Of a stretch of 64,000 nucleotides of DNA, positions 46,420 through 55,784 are shown one piece after another (the stretch's first letter is position 1; the number at the start of each line of letters is the position of its first letter). The position numbers and the translations under genes are program-made. This DNA comes from Haloferax mediterranei ATCC 33500. GTDB lineage: Archaea > Halobacteriota > Halobacteria > Halobacteriales > Haloferacaceae. The notes below the pieces were generated by a model. That model did no database searches. It saw nothing but the letters and a program-made list of their open reading frames with translations, and was not told where the DNA came from. Location of the stretch: positions 1,798,001 to 1,862,000 of the forward strand of contig NC_017941.2 of assembly GCF_000306765.2 (NCBI RefSeq), given 5' to 3'.

Positions 46420-48396
46420 TTACTCGCCGGTGAATTCAGGGTCGCGGTCGCTCGTGAACGCGGCGATACCTTCCATCAGGTCTGCCGTGGTAAAGAGCAG
46501 GCCGAAGCCCTGCGCCTCGATTTCGAGACCGGCGTCGGTGTTCTCCCAGCCATTGTGCATCGCGCGCTTGGTGTAGCGCTGTGCAATCGGCGGACCTTGG
46601 GCGAACTTCTTGGCGTACTCGAAGGCGCGCTCCTCGAAGTCCTCGTTTTCGACGACCTCGTTGATGAAGCCGTAGTCGGCCATCGTCTCGGCGTCGTAGC
46701 GCTCGGCGCTGAAGATAATCTCCTTCGCGCGGCCGGTGCCGACGATGCGCTGCAGACGGACGGTGCCGCCCCAGCCGGGGATGAGACCGAGGTCGTGCTC
46801 GGGCTGGCCGAGTTTCGACCGCTCCGTAGCGATTCGGAGGTCGGCGCACGTCGCGAGTTCCATCCCACCGCCGAGACAGAAGCCGTCGATACCGGCGATG
46901 ACGGGCTTGTCCATGTCTTCGAGCTTTCCGAACGTCTGTTGGCCCTTCCGAGAAATTTCGACACCGGAGACGGCGTCGCCGCCACCCGCGGCGATGCTCG
47001 TCACGTCAGCACCGGCGGAGAAGGCGCGTTCGCCAGCACCCGTGAGGAGGATAGCGCGCACCTCGTCGTCGTCTTCGAGCACGTCGAGTGCGTCCGAGAG
47101 TTCGTCCATCAGTTCGGTGCTGATGGTGTTGAGGCGGTGCGGGCGGTCGAGCGTGATGTGGCCGATTCCCTCGCGAACGTCGACTGCGACGTTGTCGAAT
47201 TCGAGACCGCCCTCGTCTTCCTCGTCGCCGCCGTGGAAGCCCTCGCCGAACTCGGCGAGTTCGCGGAGGTACTCGACGACTTCGTAGCGCTCCTCACCGG
47301 TCTCTTCGTGCAGTTCGTCGAGCGTTTCGACGAGTGTTGGGATGTCGGCCTCGTCGGCCATCTTCGCCGGGCCGTCGGGGAAGCCAGCGCCGAGCATGAC
47401 CGCGCGGTCGATTGCATCGGGGTCGGCGACCTCGTTTTCGACGAGTCCGGCGACTTCGTTCGCCATGAGCGCGAGCAGGCGGTTTTTGATTTTCTCGCTC
47501 CCCTCGCCGTGAGGAATCTGTGCGCCCTCGCCATCCTCGTAGTCGTAGAAGCCCTTGCCGGTCTTCTTCCCGAGGTTCTTCTCTTCGACCTTCTCGGAGA
47601 GCAGCGGGCACGGTGCGTAGGCGTCACCGAGCACGTCGTGCATGTATTCGAGGACGTGGTAGCCCACGTCGACACCGACCTGGTCTGCGAGTTCGAAGCT
47701 TCCCATCGGAAGTCCGAGGTCGTACTTCGTCGTGGAATCGACTTCGGCGATGGTTGCGTCGCCCGCGTGGACCGTCCACGCCGCCTCGTTCATCAGTGGG
47801 ACGAGGATGCGGTTCACGATGAATCCGGGGCTGTCCTTGCGGACGCGGACGGGCGTCTTGCCCATCTCCTCTGCGAGGTCCTCGATAACGTCGAGCGTCT
47901 CGTCGTCGGTGTGTGCGCCGGAGATGACCTCGACGAGGTCCATGCGAACCGGCGGGTTGAAAAAGTGCATGCCGCAGAAGCGCTCGGGGCGCTCTGTCAC
48001 TTCGGAGAGTTCCGTGATGGAAAGGCTGGAGGTGTTCGTCGCGAAGATGGTGTGGTCTGGGGCGTGTTCCTCCAGTTCGGCGTACACCTCCTTCTTGATG
48101 GACATCTTCTCGGGGACGGCCTCGATGACCACGTCCGTGTCGGAAACGGCCTCACCGAGGTCGACGACGGCCGTAACACGGTCGAGTGCGGCGTCGGCGT
48201 CTTCCTGCGAGAGTCGGTCTTTCTCGGCGAGTTTGTTGAGCGACCACTCGATTTGGTCGTAGCCCTTCTGGACGAACTCTTCTTTGATGTCGCGCAGGAC
48301 GACGTTGTATCCGGCGAGGGCGGCGACTTCCGCGATGCCGTGGCCCATGTTGCCCGCTCCGAGAACGGTGATGGTGTTGATTTCGTCTACCTTCAT
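46420..48396 (-). CDS. 3-hydroxyacyl-CoA dehydrogenase / enoyl-CoA hydratase fusion protein
   Basis: The product has 658 residues. The N-terminal dehydrogenase (1-385) begins with the NAD motif ITVLGAGNMGHGIAEVAALA and contains GMHFFNPPVRMDLVEVI; the catalytic His lies in this motif. An acidic linker spans about 385-400. The hydratase (400-658) has GAGERAFSAGADV and GGGMELATCADLRIA. Together these catalyse two steps of beta-oxidation. The order (dehydrogenase first) is the archaeal arrangement, the reverse of bacterial FadB. Confidence 0.93.
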   Translation of the reverse strand: MKVDEINTITVLGAGNMGHGIAEVAALAGYNVVLRDIKEEFVQKGYDQIEWSLNKLAEKDRLSQEDADAALDRVTAVVDLGEAVSDTDVVIEAVPEKMSIKKEVYAELEEHAPDHTIFATNTSSLSITELSEVTERPERFCGMHFFNPPVRMDLVEVISGAHTDDETLDVIEDLAEEMGKTPVRVRKDSPGFIVNRILVPLMNEAAWTVHAGDATIAEVDSTTKYDLGLPMGSFELADQVGVDVGYHVLEYMHDVLGDAYAPCPLLSEKVEEKNLGKKTGKGFYDYEDGEGAQIPHGEGSEKIKNRLLALMANEVAGLVENEVADPDAIDRAVMLGAGFPDGPAKMADEADIPTLVETLDELHEETGEERYEVVEYLRELAEFGEGFHGGDEEDEGGLEFDNVAVDVREGIGHITLDRPHRLNTISTELMDELSDALDVLEDDDEVRAILLTGAGERAFSAGADVTSIAAGGGDAVSGVEISRKGQQTFGKLEDMDKPVIAGIDGFCLGGGMELATCADLRIATERSKLGQPEHDLGLIPGWGGTVRLQRIVGTGRAKEIIFSAERYDAETMADYGFINEVVENEDFEERAFEYAKKFAQGPPIAQRYTKRAMHNGWENTDAGLEIEAQGFGLLFTTADLMEGIAAFTSDRDPEFTGE

Positions 48397-48543
48397 GGAC
48401 GAACGTTACAGTGTGCATCGGTTTCAACGTTTCCCTCCCTCGAAAAATAAACTCAACTTAAATTTATTCCTGAACCCAATCGTGGACGGCGAAACCGACG
48501 AACACGATGTTGACAGTTAGTCGACACCCCGTCAGAGAGGCAG

Positions 48544-49125
48544 TCAGTCGACGCTTCGCCAGAGGTAGAGACTCGCGTAACTTCGATACGGAGTCCACCG
48601 CTCTGCTCGTTCGCGCATCTCACCTCTGGAGACAGCGTCCTCGTCGAACCCGAAGACGTGTTCCATTCCGCGACGAATCCCGAGGTCCTCGACCGGGAAT
48701 ACGTCCTCACGCGCGAGCACGAAGATAAGAAACATCTTGGCGGTCCAAACGCCGACGCCGCGAATCTCGGTCAGGGCGTCGATGACCTCGTCGTCGTCCA
48801 TCGCGTGGAGTGACTCGGTCGAGAGACCATCTTGGAATGCGTCGGCGGCATTGCGAACGTAGCCGACTTTCTGACTGGAGAGGCCGCAGTCGCGTAAGAC
48901 GGTCTCGTCGGCAGCGAGTATCCCTTCCGGCGTGGCTTCGACGCGGTCGAACAGTCGGTTTCGAATCGTCTCCGCGGCGGTCGTGGAGAGTTGCTGGTTG
49001 ACGATAGAGATGACCAGTTGCTCGAAGGGGTCGCTCGCGGGGTCGAGTGTCAGTGGTCCGTGGTCCTCGACGACGCTGCCGAGGTTCGGGTCGGTTCGGA
49101 GTTCACGATACGCATCGTCACTCAT
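48544..49125 (-). CDS. HhH-GPD DNA glycosylase (AlkA/3-methyladenine type)
   Basis: The product has 193 residues. ISIVNQQLSTTAAETIRNRL opens the fold; the helix-hairpin-helix and catalytic part reads EIRGVGVWTAKMFLIF followed by VFPVEDLGIRRGM, where D in VEDLG is the catalytic aspartate. No iron-sulfur cysteine cluster is present, which favours AlkA over EndoIII or MutY. It removes alkylated bases such as 3-methyladenine. Confidence 0.92.
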   Translation of the reverse strand: MSDDAYRELRTDPNLGSVVEDHGPLTLDPASDPFEQLVISIVNQQLSTTAAETIRNRLFDRVEATPEGILAADETVLRDCGLSSQKVGYVRNAADAFQDGLSTESLHAMDDDEVIDALTEIRGVGVWTAKMFLIFVLAREDVFPVEDLGIRRGMEHVFGFDEDAVSRGEMRERAERWTPYRSYASLYLWRSVD

Positions 49126-49191
49126 CGGTTCGACGTTCGGCTGTCGGGGAGAAAAGTTCGCGTATTGAAGGTATCCGCTGCGCGTCGATTC

Positions 49192-50550
49192 TTACTCTTC
49201 GAGCAACTCCTCTTCTTCGTTCTCTCCGCCCCGGTCGGCGTTGGCACGGCGACGCACGTCCACGCGGTAGTGTTCGAGGATGTCACGACCGAGAAGCAGC
49301 GGGTAGTCCATGTGCGAGCGGTCTTCGACGCTGGCGGTCACGGTGTGCTGGGTGCCGCCGATACCGATAACGAGGTCGACGACCGGACGTGCCTTGCCGG
49401 TCTTGAGGCTGCCGGACTTCACGCGCGTCATGCTCTTAATCGGCCCAGCGCCGATTTCGGCGGCGAGGCTCGTGTCGATGCTCGTCCGAGTCGCACCCGT
49501 GTCGGACTTGGCGAGGGTCTGTTGCGAACCGCTCGTCCCGTTGACGACGACCTCTTCGATGTAGCCGATGATGGGTGCTTCGCCGTCGACGAGGGGCGAC
49601 TCGTTGGGTGCGCACGAGGGGGTCGAGTCGTCGAGCGTGGCCGACAGTTCTTCGACGCGCGTTTCGTCGACTTCGCCACCGGCGCGTTCGATAGCGAGTT
49701 GAGCGATGTACGGTGCGGGGCTTGTGCCCGTCGCCTGATAGAGACCCTTGAATCCTGCCGTCGGGTTCGCTTCGAGGACGAACCAGCCATCGTCGCCTTC
49801 GACGAGGTCGACACCGACGTAGTCCATGTCCATCACTTCCGCGGCGTAGAGGGCGGTCTCCTTCGCTTCTTCGGGCATCTCGTCAGTTGCGTCGAGTACG
49901 TCACCGCCGAGGGCGACGTTCGTCCGCCAGTCGCCTTCCGGCGCGTAGCGGTACATCGCGCCGATAACGTCGCCGTCGACGATGTAGACGCGGAGGTCGC
50001 GGTGGCGGTCGTTGTCGCGGTCGATGAGTTTCTGGAGGAACGCCTGTCGATTGCCCACCTTCGGGTTCACGGGTTCGGTCAGGTCTACTTTCCATGTCCC
50101 ACCACCGTGCGTACCGATTGCGGACTTGTAGACGCCCACCTCGCCGAAGCGCTCTCGGTCCTGGTTCAGTCGGTCGTTCGAGAGCGCGAGTAGGGCGTCG
50201 GGGACCTTGATGTTCCAGTTGGCGAGCGTCGCGGCCGTAGCGAACTTGTGAATCGCCGCGAGCACTGCATCAGGCTCGTTAAGCATCGGTCGGATGCGGT
50301 TGAACGTCGTCGCGAGGCCGAGCAACTCCGCAGGCTCTTCTGTGTTCGACAGGAGCAGTCGATTCGCAATGATGTCCACCTCAGGTTCGACTGTCACCTC
50401 GCCGTCTTCGATGCTGACCGCCGCGTTTTCGCGGCGAAGCCAGACTGGTTCGTGGCCGAGGTCTTCGACCGCGTTGAGGATTGCCTTCGTCTCCTTGCTG
50501 TTGTGCAGGGAAAGCACTCCGACGCGTACCGTGTCGTTTGTGGTGGACAT
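49192..50550 (-). CDS. RimK-type ATP-grasp ligase fused to RimB-like protease domain
   Basis: The product is 452 residues from ATG 50550. Residues 1-290 are a RimK-type ATP-grasp ligase: N-domain RVGVLSLHNSKETKAIL, glycine-rich loop IGTHGGGTWKV (145-155), and the metal site VLEANPTAGFKG (E260, N262). Residues about 325-433 are a RimB-like (COG4067) retropepsin-like domain with SDTGATRTSID (DTGA at 350-353) and LLLGRDIL (418-425). In bacteria RimK adds glutamates to a ribosomal protein and RimB opposes it. Here both are in one chain, divergent from an AstE-like gene. The target is unknown. Confidence 0.87.
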   Translation of the reverse strand: MSTTNDTVRVGVLSLHNSKETKAILNAVEDLGHEPVWLRRENAAVSIEDGEVTVEPEVDIIANRLLLSNTEEPAELLGLATTFNRIRPMLNEPDAVLAAIHKFATAATLANWNIKVPDALLALSNDRLNQDRERFGEVGVYKSAIGTHGGGTWKVDLTEPVNPKVGNRQAFLQKLIDRDNDRHRDLRVYIVDGDVIGAMYRYAPEGDWRTNVALGGDVLDATDEMPEEAKETALYAAEVMDMDYVGVDLVEGDDGWFVLEANPTAGFKGLYQATGTSPAPYIAQLAIERAGGEVDETRVEELSATLDDSTPSCAPNESPLVDGEAPIIGYIEEVVVNGTSGSQQTLAKSDTGATRTSIDTSLAAEIGAGPIKSMTRVKSGSLKTGKARPVVDLVIGIGGTQHTVTASVEDRSHMDYPLLLGRDILEHYRVDVRRRANADRGGENEEEELLEE

Positions 50551-50697
50551 ACTACCTTGATGCGAGGCGACTTTCAAAGCTATGACGGTTGAAACGTGCG
50601 TCTACGCGAGTATGGCTTAGTCGAGATGAATGTCTGTGATTCAGTGATGATGCGGTGCCATACTTCGACGCGGAGGGTCCTCGCAGTCGGGTGACTG

Positions 50698-50704
50698 TTT
50701 ATAA
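50698..50704 (+). promoter_or_regulatory. TATA box of the second aspartoacylase-family gene
   Basis: TTTATAA lies 24-30 bases before ATG 50728, the spacing of a leaderless haloarchaeal gene. Confidence 0.6.
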
Positions 50705-50727
50705 CCCCGGCAGCCCCATCGGTTCAC

Positions 50728-51753
50728 ATGGCCGACAACGAGGCCTTCACCTACAACGGGGGGAAGGTCGAACCGGGTAAAACGCAAGATATCCGGTACG
50801 GCATCTCGGAGACGTATCTCGGTGACCCGGTTCGAATCCCTGTTACCATCATCAACGGGGAGCAAGCGGGGCCGACCGTCTTCCTCTCTGCTGCTGCCCA
50901 CGGCGACGAACTGAACGGCATCGAAGTCGTTCGTGAAGTGGCCTACGAGTGGGACCTTTCTGACCTCGCCGGGACACTCGTCTGCATGCCGGTGTTGAAC
51001 GTTCCCGGATTCCTCGCCCAACAGCGATATCTCCCAATCTACGACCGCGACCTGAACCGGTCGTTCCCGGGGTCGGAAACGTCGACCGGGGCGAAGCGAA
51101 TGGCACACCGCATCTACCAGAACTTCATCGAACCCTGCGACTTCGGCATCGACTTCCACACGTCGACGCGGGGGCGAACCAACATGCTCCACGTCCGCGC
51201 CGACATGTCGGACGATGCCGTCGCCCGCCTCGCAAAAGCGTTCGGCTCGCACGTCATCATCGACAGTTCAGGGTCCGACGGAATGCTCCGAACTGAGGCG
51301 GCTAAGAGCGGGACACCTGCAATCACTGTCGAGATGGGCGAAGCCCACCGGTTCCAACGTGAACTCATCGACGAGGCGCTGGCTGGCGTCGAGAGCGTCT
51401 TCGCCGAGTACGGGCTTCGTGAAACCTCGACCGTCAACTGGCCGGGGTGGCGGACCGTCATCTCCGACGAAAACGAGAAAACGTGGCTCCGTGCCGACGC
51501 GGGCGGCATCGTCGACATGCATCACGACCGCGGCGCACTCGTCCACGAGGGCGACCGTATCTGCACGATTACCAACCCATTCAAAGACGACAACGTCACC
51601 GTCGTAGCTCCCTTCACGGGGGTTCTCGTCGGTGTTCTCGAAAACCCGGTCGTCTACCCCGGCAATCCGATTTGCCACCTCGTCGAACTGAAAGACAAGG
51701 TTCGACGCGTCGTTGAGCGCGAGCAGTCCACCTCGTTCGAAACACCGGGTTGA
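50728..51753 (+). CDS. Succinylglutamate desuccinylase/aspartoacylase family protein (second copy)
   Basis: The product has 341 residues. AAHGDELNGIEVVREVAYEW holds the zinc HxxE motif, and DLNRSFPGSE (about 110-119) is the substrate segment. DFHTSTRGR gives the third metal ligand and VEMGEAHRFQ the catalytic glutamate. A C-terminal beta-rich domain (about 240-330) matches AstE-like proteins often found next to RimK and RimB homologues in bacteria. It is divergent from the RimK-RimB fusion and has its own leaderless promoter. Confidence 0.9.
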   Translation: MADNEAFTYNGGKVEPGKTQDIRYGISETYLGDPVRIPVTIINGEQAGPTVFLSAAAHGDELNGIEVVREVAYEWDLSDLAGTLVCMPVLNVPGFLAQQRYLPIYDRDLNRSFPGSETSTGAKRMAHRIYQNFIEPCDFGIDFHTSTRGRTNMLHVRADMSDDAVARLAKAFGSHVIIDSSGSDGMLRTEAAKSGTPAITVEMGEAHRFQRELIDEALAGVESVFAEYGLRETSTVNWPGWRTVISDENEKTWLRADAGGIVDMHHDRGALVHEGDRICTITNPFKDDNVTVVAPFTGVLVGVLENPVVYPGNPICHLVELKDKVRRVVEREQSTSFETPG

Positions 51754-51805
51754 GTGGGTACGACGTAGGGTTAGGAACCCGGCGTCCGGCGATTTTTGCC
51801 AACCT

Positions 51806-51837
51806 TGATGATACATCATACACGTAAGTTCTATACC
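51806..51837 (+). promoter_or_regulatory. Promoter of the sdh operon with upstream palindrome
   Basis: A TATA-like tctata (about 51830-51836) lies about 28 bases before the sdhC start. Twelve bases upstream is the palindrome TGATG-ATA-CATCA (51806-51818), a possible operator. Confidence 0.4.
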
Positions 51838-51863
51838 CTCCCCGTCCCGACCCTCACAAGAGC

Positions 51864-52259
51864 ATGAGTCAGTCTTACAATCGGGGCCTCATTGAGGACT
51901 TCAGCCGATGGCGGGAGTTCTCGGCTGGCATGTGGGCCTGGATATTCCACAAGTTCACCGGCTGGGTACTTGTGGGGTACCTCTTTACCCACATCGCCGT
52001 GTTGTCGACGGCCCTCTCGGGCGCGGCGATGTACACGAACACGATACAGGCGCTGGAGAGCCTACTCGTCGTGCGTATCCTCGAAGTTGGGCTGCTCGCC
52101 GTGGCGGTGTTCCACATCCTCAACGGGCTGCGTCTGTTGTTCGTCGACCTGGGCGTCGGGCTGGAAGCACAGGACAAGAGCTTCTACGCGTCCCTCATCT
52201 TGACGGGTGTCATCGTCGTTGCGAGCGTTCCAACCTTCCTCGCAGGAGTGAGCATCTAA
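51864..52259 (+). CDS. sdhC: Succinate dehydrogenase cytochrome b subunit
   Basis: The product has 131 residues and three membrane helices. [20 protein letters not shown] then [16 protein letters not shown] gives the family's heme- and quinone-site helix. Histidine in HKFTG or LFTHI would ligate heme. It is the first gene of the four-gene operon that makes membrane-bound complex II. The stop overlaps the next start by one base (TAATG). Confidence 0.93.
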   Translation: MSQSYNRGLIEDFSRWREFSAGMWAWIFHKFTGWVLVGYLFTHIAVLSTALSGAAMYTNTIQALESLLVVRILEVGLLAVAVFHILNGLRLLFVDLGVGLEAQDKSFYASLILTGVIVVASVPTFLAGVSI

Positions 52260-52630
52260 TGGCAGAACGATACACGTCTTTCGAGCCTGGCGGACGTCGG
52301 TGGCTGTGGCAACGCCTCACCGCCGCGTTCCTCGTAGTCGTATTGGCATTCCACTTCTTCCTACTGCACTTCCTCAACCACGCGGACGAAGTGACGTTCG
52401 CCCTCTCACAGGGGCGGATGGAGAACCTGACGTACTTCTCGCTGATGATTCTGTTTCTCGTCACCGCGACGTTCCACGGGGTCAACGGCGTCTACAACGC
52501 CCTCGTCAATCAGGGCCTCTCAGGCACCCGTAAGACGGCGGTCAAGGCGATTCTCGGCTTCGCGAGTGTCGTCCTCATCGTGCAGGGCGTCCGTACTGCA
52601 CTCGCGTGGGCCGGAGGTGTTCCCATCTAA
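52259..52630 (+). CDS. sdhD: Succinate dehydrogenase membrane anchor subunit
   Basis: The product has 123 residues and three membrane helices. LTAAFLVVVLAFHFFLLHFL supplies the histidine-rich first helix and TATFHGVNGVYNAL the second heme-side histidine. It pairs with SdhC to anchor the two soluble subunits and pass electrons to menaquinone. It overlaps sdhC by one base and is followed by sdhB after two bases. Confidence 0.92.
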   Translation: MAERYTSFEPGGRRWLWQRLTAAFLVVVLAFHFFLLHFLNHADEVTFALSQGRMENLTYFSLMILFLVTATFHGVNGVYNALVNQGLSGTRKTAVKAILGFASVVLIVQGVRTALAWAGGVPI

Positions 52631-52632
52631 CC

Positions 52633-53514
52633 ATGAGTACGCAAGTTCCCGACCAAGTCGAAGACGAATCGTCCGCTGAGACGGTCCCTGCCGGAAAACA
52701 GAAGCGCGACGCGAAAAAGCGCGAGCGCGCGGAGCGAGTCCAAGAGCAGCGCGAGGCCGAAGCGGCCGAGAAAGCGCGCGCTGCGGACGACACGTACCAC
52801 CTCAAGGTCTTCCGCTATGACCCCGAGGTGCCGGACAAACAGGAACCCCGCTTCGACGACTTCTACGTCCCGTACAAGCAGGGGATGACGATTCTGGACG
52901 CGCTCATGTGGGCGCGTGACCACTACGATTCGTCGCTTACCTTCCGACACTCCTGTCGGCAGGCAATCTGTGGGTCCGACGCGCTGTTCGTCAACGGGTC
53001 GCAGCGACTCGGCTGTAAGACGCAGCTTTCGGACCTCTCGGAACCCGTTCGCGTCGAACCGCTCCCGCACGCCGACGTGGTCAAAGACCTCGTCGTCGAC
53101 ATGGAGCACTTCTACGACCAGATGGAAGCGGTCGAGCCGTACTTCCAGACGAACTCGCTTCCGGACGGCGAACTCGAAGAGCAGCGTCAGACGCGCGAGA
53201 ACCGCGAGAAGGTCAAGATGTCCACGCGTTGCATCTGGTGCAGCGCATGTATGTCCTCGTGTAACATCGCCGCTGGCGACAACGAGTACCTCGGACCCGC
53301 GGCCATCAACAAGGCCTACCGCTTTGCGATGGACGAACGCGAGGGCGAGGACATGAAACAGCGTCGTCTCGAAATCCTCGAACAGGAACACGGTGTCTGG
53401 CGTTGCCAGACGCAGTTCTCCTGTACGGAGGTGTGCCCGAAGGATATCCCCCTCACCGAGCACATCCAGGAACTCAAGCGCGAAGCGATCAAAAACAACC
53501 TGAAGTTCTGGTGA
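52633..53514 (+). CDS. sdhB: Succinate dehydrogenase iron-sulfur subunit
   Basis: The product has 293 residues. The [2Fe-2S] site is CRQAICGSD (the fourth ligand a later Cys, as in E. coli where Asp replaces one Cys). CIWCSACMSSCN and CQTQFSCTEVCP hold the [4Fe-4S] and [3Fe-4S] clusters. A highly charged N-terminal extension (about residues 18-50, rich in Lys, Arg and Glu) is absent from bacterial homologues and may be disordered. It is co-transcribed with sdhCD and sdhA. Confidence 0.96.
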   Translation: MSTQVPDQVEDESSAETVPAGKQKRDAKKRERAERVQEQREAEAAEKARAADDTYHLKVFRYDPEVPDKQEPRFDDFYVPYKQGMTILDALMWARDHYDSSLTFRHSCRQAICGSDALFVNGSQRLGCKTQLSDLSEPVRVEPLPHADVVKDLVVDMEHFYDQMEAVEPYFQTNSLPDGELEEQRQTRENREKVKMSTRCIWCSACMSSCNIAAGDNEYLGPAAINKAYRFAMDEREGEDMKQRRLEILEQEHGVWRCQTQFSCTEVCPKDIPLTEHIQELKREAIKNNLKFW

Positions 53515-53569
53515 ACTTTCTGGTGAAACCCTGAAGTTCGACCAACCCTACGACACACCCAAACACACC

Positions 53570-55417
53570 ATGTACGAACACGACGTTATCGTAGTCGGCG
53601 CGGGCGGAGCGGGCCTGCGCGCGGCGATTGCGGCACACGAGGAAGGAGCCGACGTGGCCATCGTGTCGAAGCTCCATCCGGTCCGGAGTCACACGGGCGC
53701 GGCGGAGGGTGGTATCAACGCCGCACTCCGCGAAGGCGACTCGTGGGAGGACCACGCGTATGACACGATGAAGGGCTCGGACTATCTCGCCGACGCACCG
53801 GCGGCCGAGACCCTCTGTAAGGACAGTCCGAAAGAGACCATCAAACTCGAACACTGGGGAATGGCGTTCTCCCGTGACGACGACGGTCGCGTCAGTCAGC
53901 GCCCGTTCGGTGGCCTCTCGTTCCCGCGAACCACCTACGCGGGTGCAGAGACCGGCCACCAGTTGCTCCACACGATGTACGAGCAACTCGTCAAGCGCGG
54001 CATCAAGGTCTACGACGAGTGGCACGTAACGCGGCTCGCCGTCTCCGACGAGGAGAACCCCGAAGACCGGACCTGCCACGGTATTGTCGCCTACGACGTC
54101 CAGACCGGGACGGTCGAAGGCTTCAGCGCTCGCAACGGCGTCATCCTCGCAACCGGCGGTCTCGGTCAGGTCTACGACCACACGACGAACGCAGTCGCCA
54201 ACACCGGCGACGGCGTCGCGATGGCCTACCGCGCTGGCGTGCCGATGGAGGACATGGAGTTCATCCAGTTCCACCCGACCACGCTCCCCTCGACCGGTGT
54301 CCTCATCACCGAGGGTGTTCGCGGTGAGGGTGGCATTCTCTACAACGAGGACGGCGAGCGCTTCATGTTCGAGTACGGCTACGCGAACAACCTCGGCGAA
54401 CTCGCCTCTCGTGACGTCGTCGCGCGGGCCGAGTTGACCGAGGTCAACGAAGGTCGCGGCATCGAAGACGAGTACGTCCACCTCGACATGCGTCACCTCG
54501 GCGAAGAACGCATCATCGACCGTCTCGAAAACATCATCCACCTTTCGGAGGACTTCGAGGGCGTCAACCCGGTCGAAGCGCCGATGCCGGTCAAACCCGG
54601 CCAGCACTACGCGATGGGCGGCATCGAGACCGACGAGAACGGCGAGACGTGTATCACCGGTCTCTACGCGGCTGGCGAGTGTGCGTGTGCCTCCGTCCAC
54701 GGCGGCAACCGCCTCGGCGGCAACGCACTCCCCGAACTCATCGTCTTCGGAAAGCGCGCTGGTCACCACGCCGCGGGCAAGGACATGGAAGAAGCCCGGA
54801 TTACGACCGGCAAGGTCGGCGACTACGAGACCGCAGAGGTCGAAAGTCCCGTCCAACTCGGCGAAGCGGGCATCGGCGAAGATGCCGTCGCAGATGGAGG
54901 CGCGGCCGCCGACTCCGGCGCGGCCGCCACCGGAACCGACCTCGTTCAGCAGGCCGTCGAAGACGAGCGCGAGACCATCAACCACCTGCTAGAGAAGGAA
55001 GACGGCATCCAGCACGCGGAGATTCGCGAGCGCGTCCAGCAGTCGATGACGCAATACGTGAACGTCTTCCGTGAGGAGGAAGGTCTCAAGCAGGCGCTCC
55101 GCGACATCCGTGAGGCGCGCGAACTCTATCAGGACGTCTTCGTGGGCGACAAGTCCCGAACGTTCAACACGGACCTGCTTCAGACGCTGGAGACGCGAAA
55201 CATCCTCGACATCGCCGAAGCCATCACCCTCGGTGCGCTCGCCCGCAACGAGTTCCGCGGTGCTCACTGGCGCAAGGAGTACCAGGAACGTCGCGACGAA
55301 GAGTGGCTCAAGCACACGCTGCTCTCGTGGAACGACGGCAAGCCGGAACTCTGGTACAAGCCGGTCATCCTCGAAGGCGAGAGCAAGACGTACGAACCGA
55401 AGGTCCGGAGCTACTGA
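53570..55417 (+). CDS. sdhA: Succinate dehydrogenase flavoprotein subunit
   Basis: The product has 615 residues. The FAD motif is VIVVGAGGAGLRAAIAAHEE (residues 6-25), and the covalent-flavin histidine sits in RSHTGAAEGGINAAL. HPTTLPSTGVLITEGVRGEGG and the catalytic-arginine region around YAAGECACASVHGGNRLGG follow. An acidic, alanine-rich insert at about 440-470 is a haloarchaeal feature. It oxidises succinate to fumarate in the citric-acid cycle. Confidence 0.97.
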   Translation: MYEHDVIVVGAGGAGLRAAIAAHEEGADVAIVSKLHPVRSHTGAAEGGINAALREGDSWEDHAYDTMKGSDYLADAPAAETLCKDSPKETIKLEHWGMAFSRDDDGRVSQRPFGGLSFPRTTYAGAETGHQLLHTMYEQLVKRGIKVYDEWHVTRLAVSDEENPEDRTCHGIVAYDVQTGTVEGFSARNGVILATGGLGQVYDHTTNAVANTGDGVAMAYRAGVPMEDMEFIQFHPTTLPSTGVLITEGVRGEGGILYNEDGERFMFEYGYANNLGELASRDVVARAELTEVNEGRGIEDEYVHLDMRHLGEERIIDRLENIIHLSEDFEGVNPVEAPMPVKPGQHYAMGGIETDENGETCITGLYAAGECACASVHGGNRLGGNALPELIVFGKRAGHHAAGKDMEEARITTGKVGDYETAEVESPVQLGEAGIGEDAVADGGAAADSGAAATGTDLVQQAVEDERETINHLLEKEDGIQHAEIRERVQQSMTQYVNVFREEEGLKQALRDIREARELYQDVFVGDKSRTFNTDLLQTLETRNILDIAEAITLGALARNEFRGAHWRKEYQERRDEEWLKHTLLSWNDGKPELWYKPVILEGESKTYEPKVRSY

Positions 55418-55784
55418 GCTCCCTTCGCTCTATCGTTGGACCTGAAACCACCTTCTTTCGACGCCGACTACCACGAGCGACCGCGCCGAACAGTCGCAAG
55501 AGCCCTGTTCGAGATGGCACGACCCACGCAGGTGTTGTTGATGGCGCTTGTGTACACGCGCTCGCAGCCTAACCATCTGGGTCACGGCCTCGTCGATTCG
55601 GCGCTTCGACGACAGTCGAAAGTTGGGACCGTCGAGGGGTGCATTTTATCGAATAGATATTCGTTATGAATACAACGATTCGTTCGAATTCGAGTACCTC
55701 GTGGTCTCACTCCCGTCGTTCGATATTCGACGATTGTTGTAAGAGAGTTTTATTATCGTCGAAGCAAACTGAACGACAACGACC
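55418..55784. other. Gap after sdhA with gene remnant
   Basis: The 367 bases contain the UbiA-like remnant (about 55436-55600). From 55640 an AT-rich stretch ends in the promoter of the next small gene (gttttattatc near 55748). Confidence 0.55.
55436..55669 (+). pseudogene. Remnant of a UbiA-type prenyltransferase gene
   Basis: A 77-codon frame has no good start (TTG) and its first part reads DYHERPRRTVARALFEMARP followed by TQVLLMALVY, which resembles the N-terminus of UbiA-family prenyltransferases (ARPTQVLL near the first helix). After about residue 45 the resemblance stops, and the remaining 200 or more residues of a UbiA protein are missing. The DNA beyond 55640 becomes AT-rich. It is best read as a decayed gene left by a deletion. 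The match is from memory. Confidence 0.5.
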
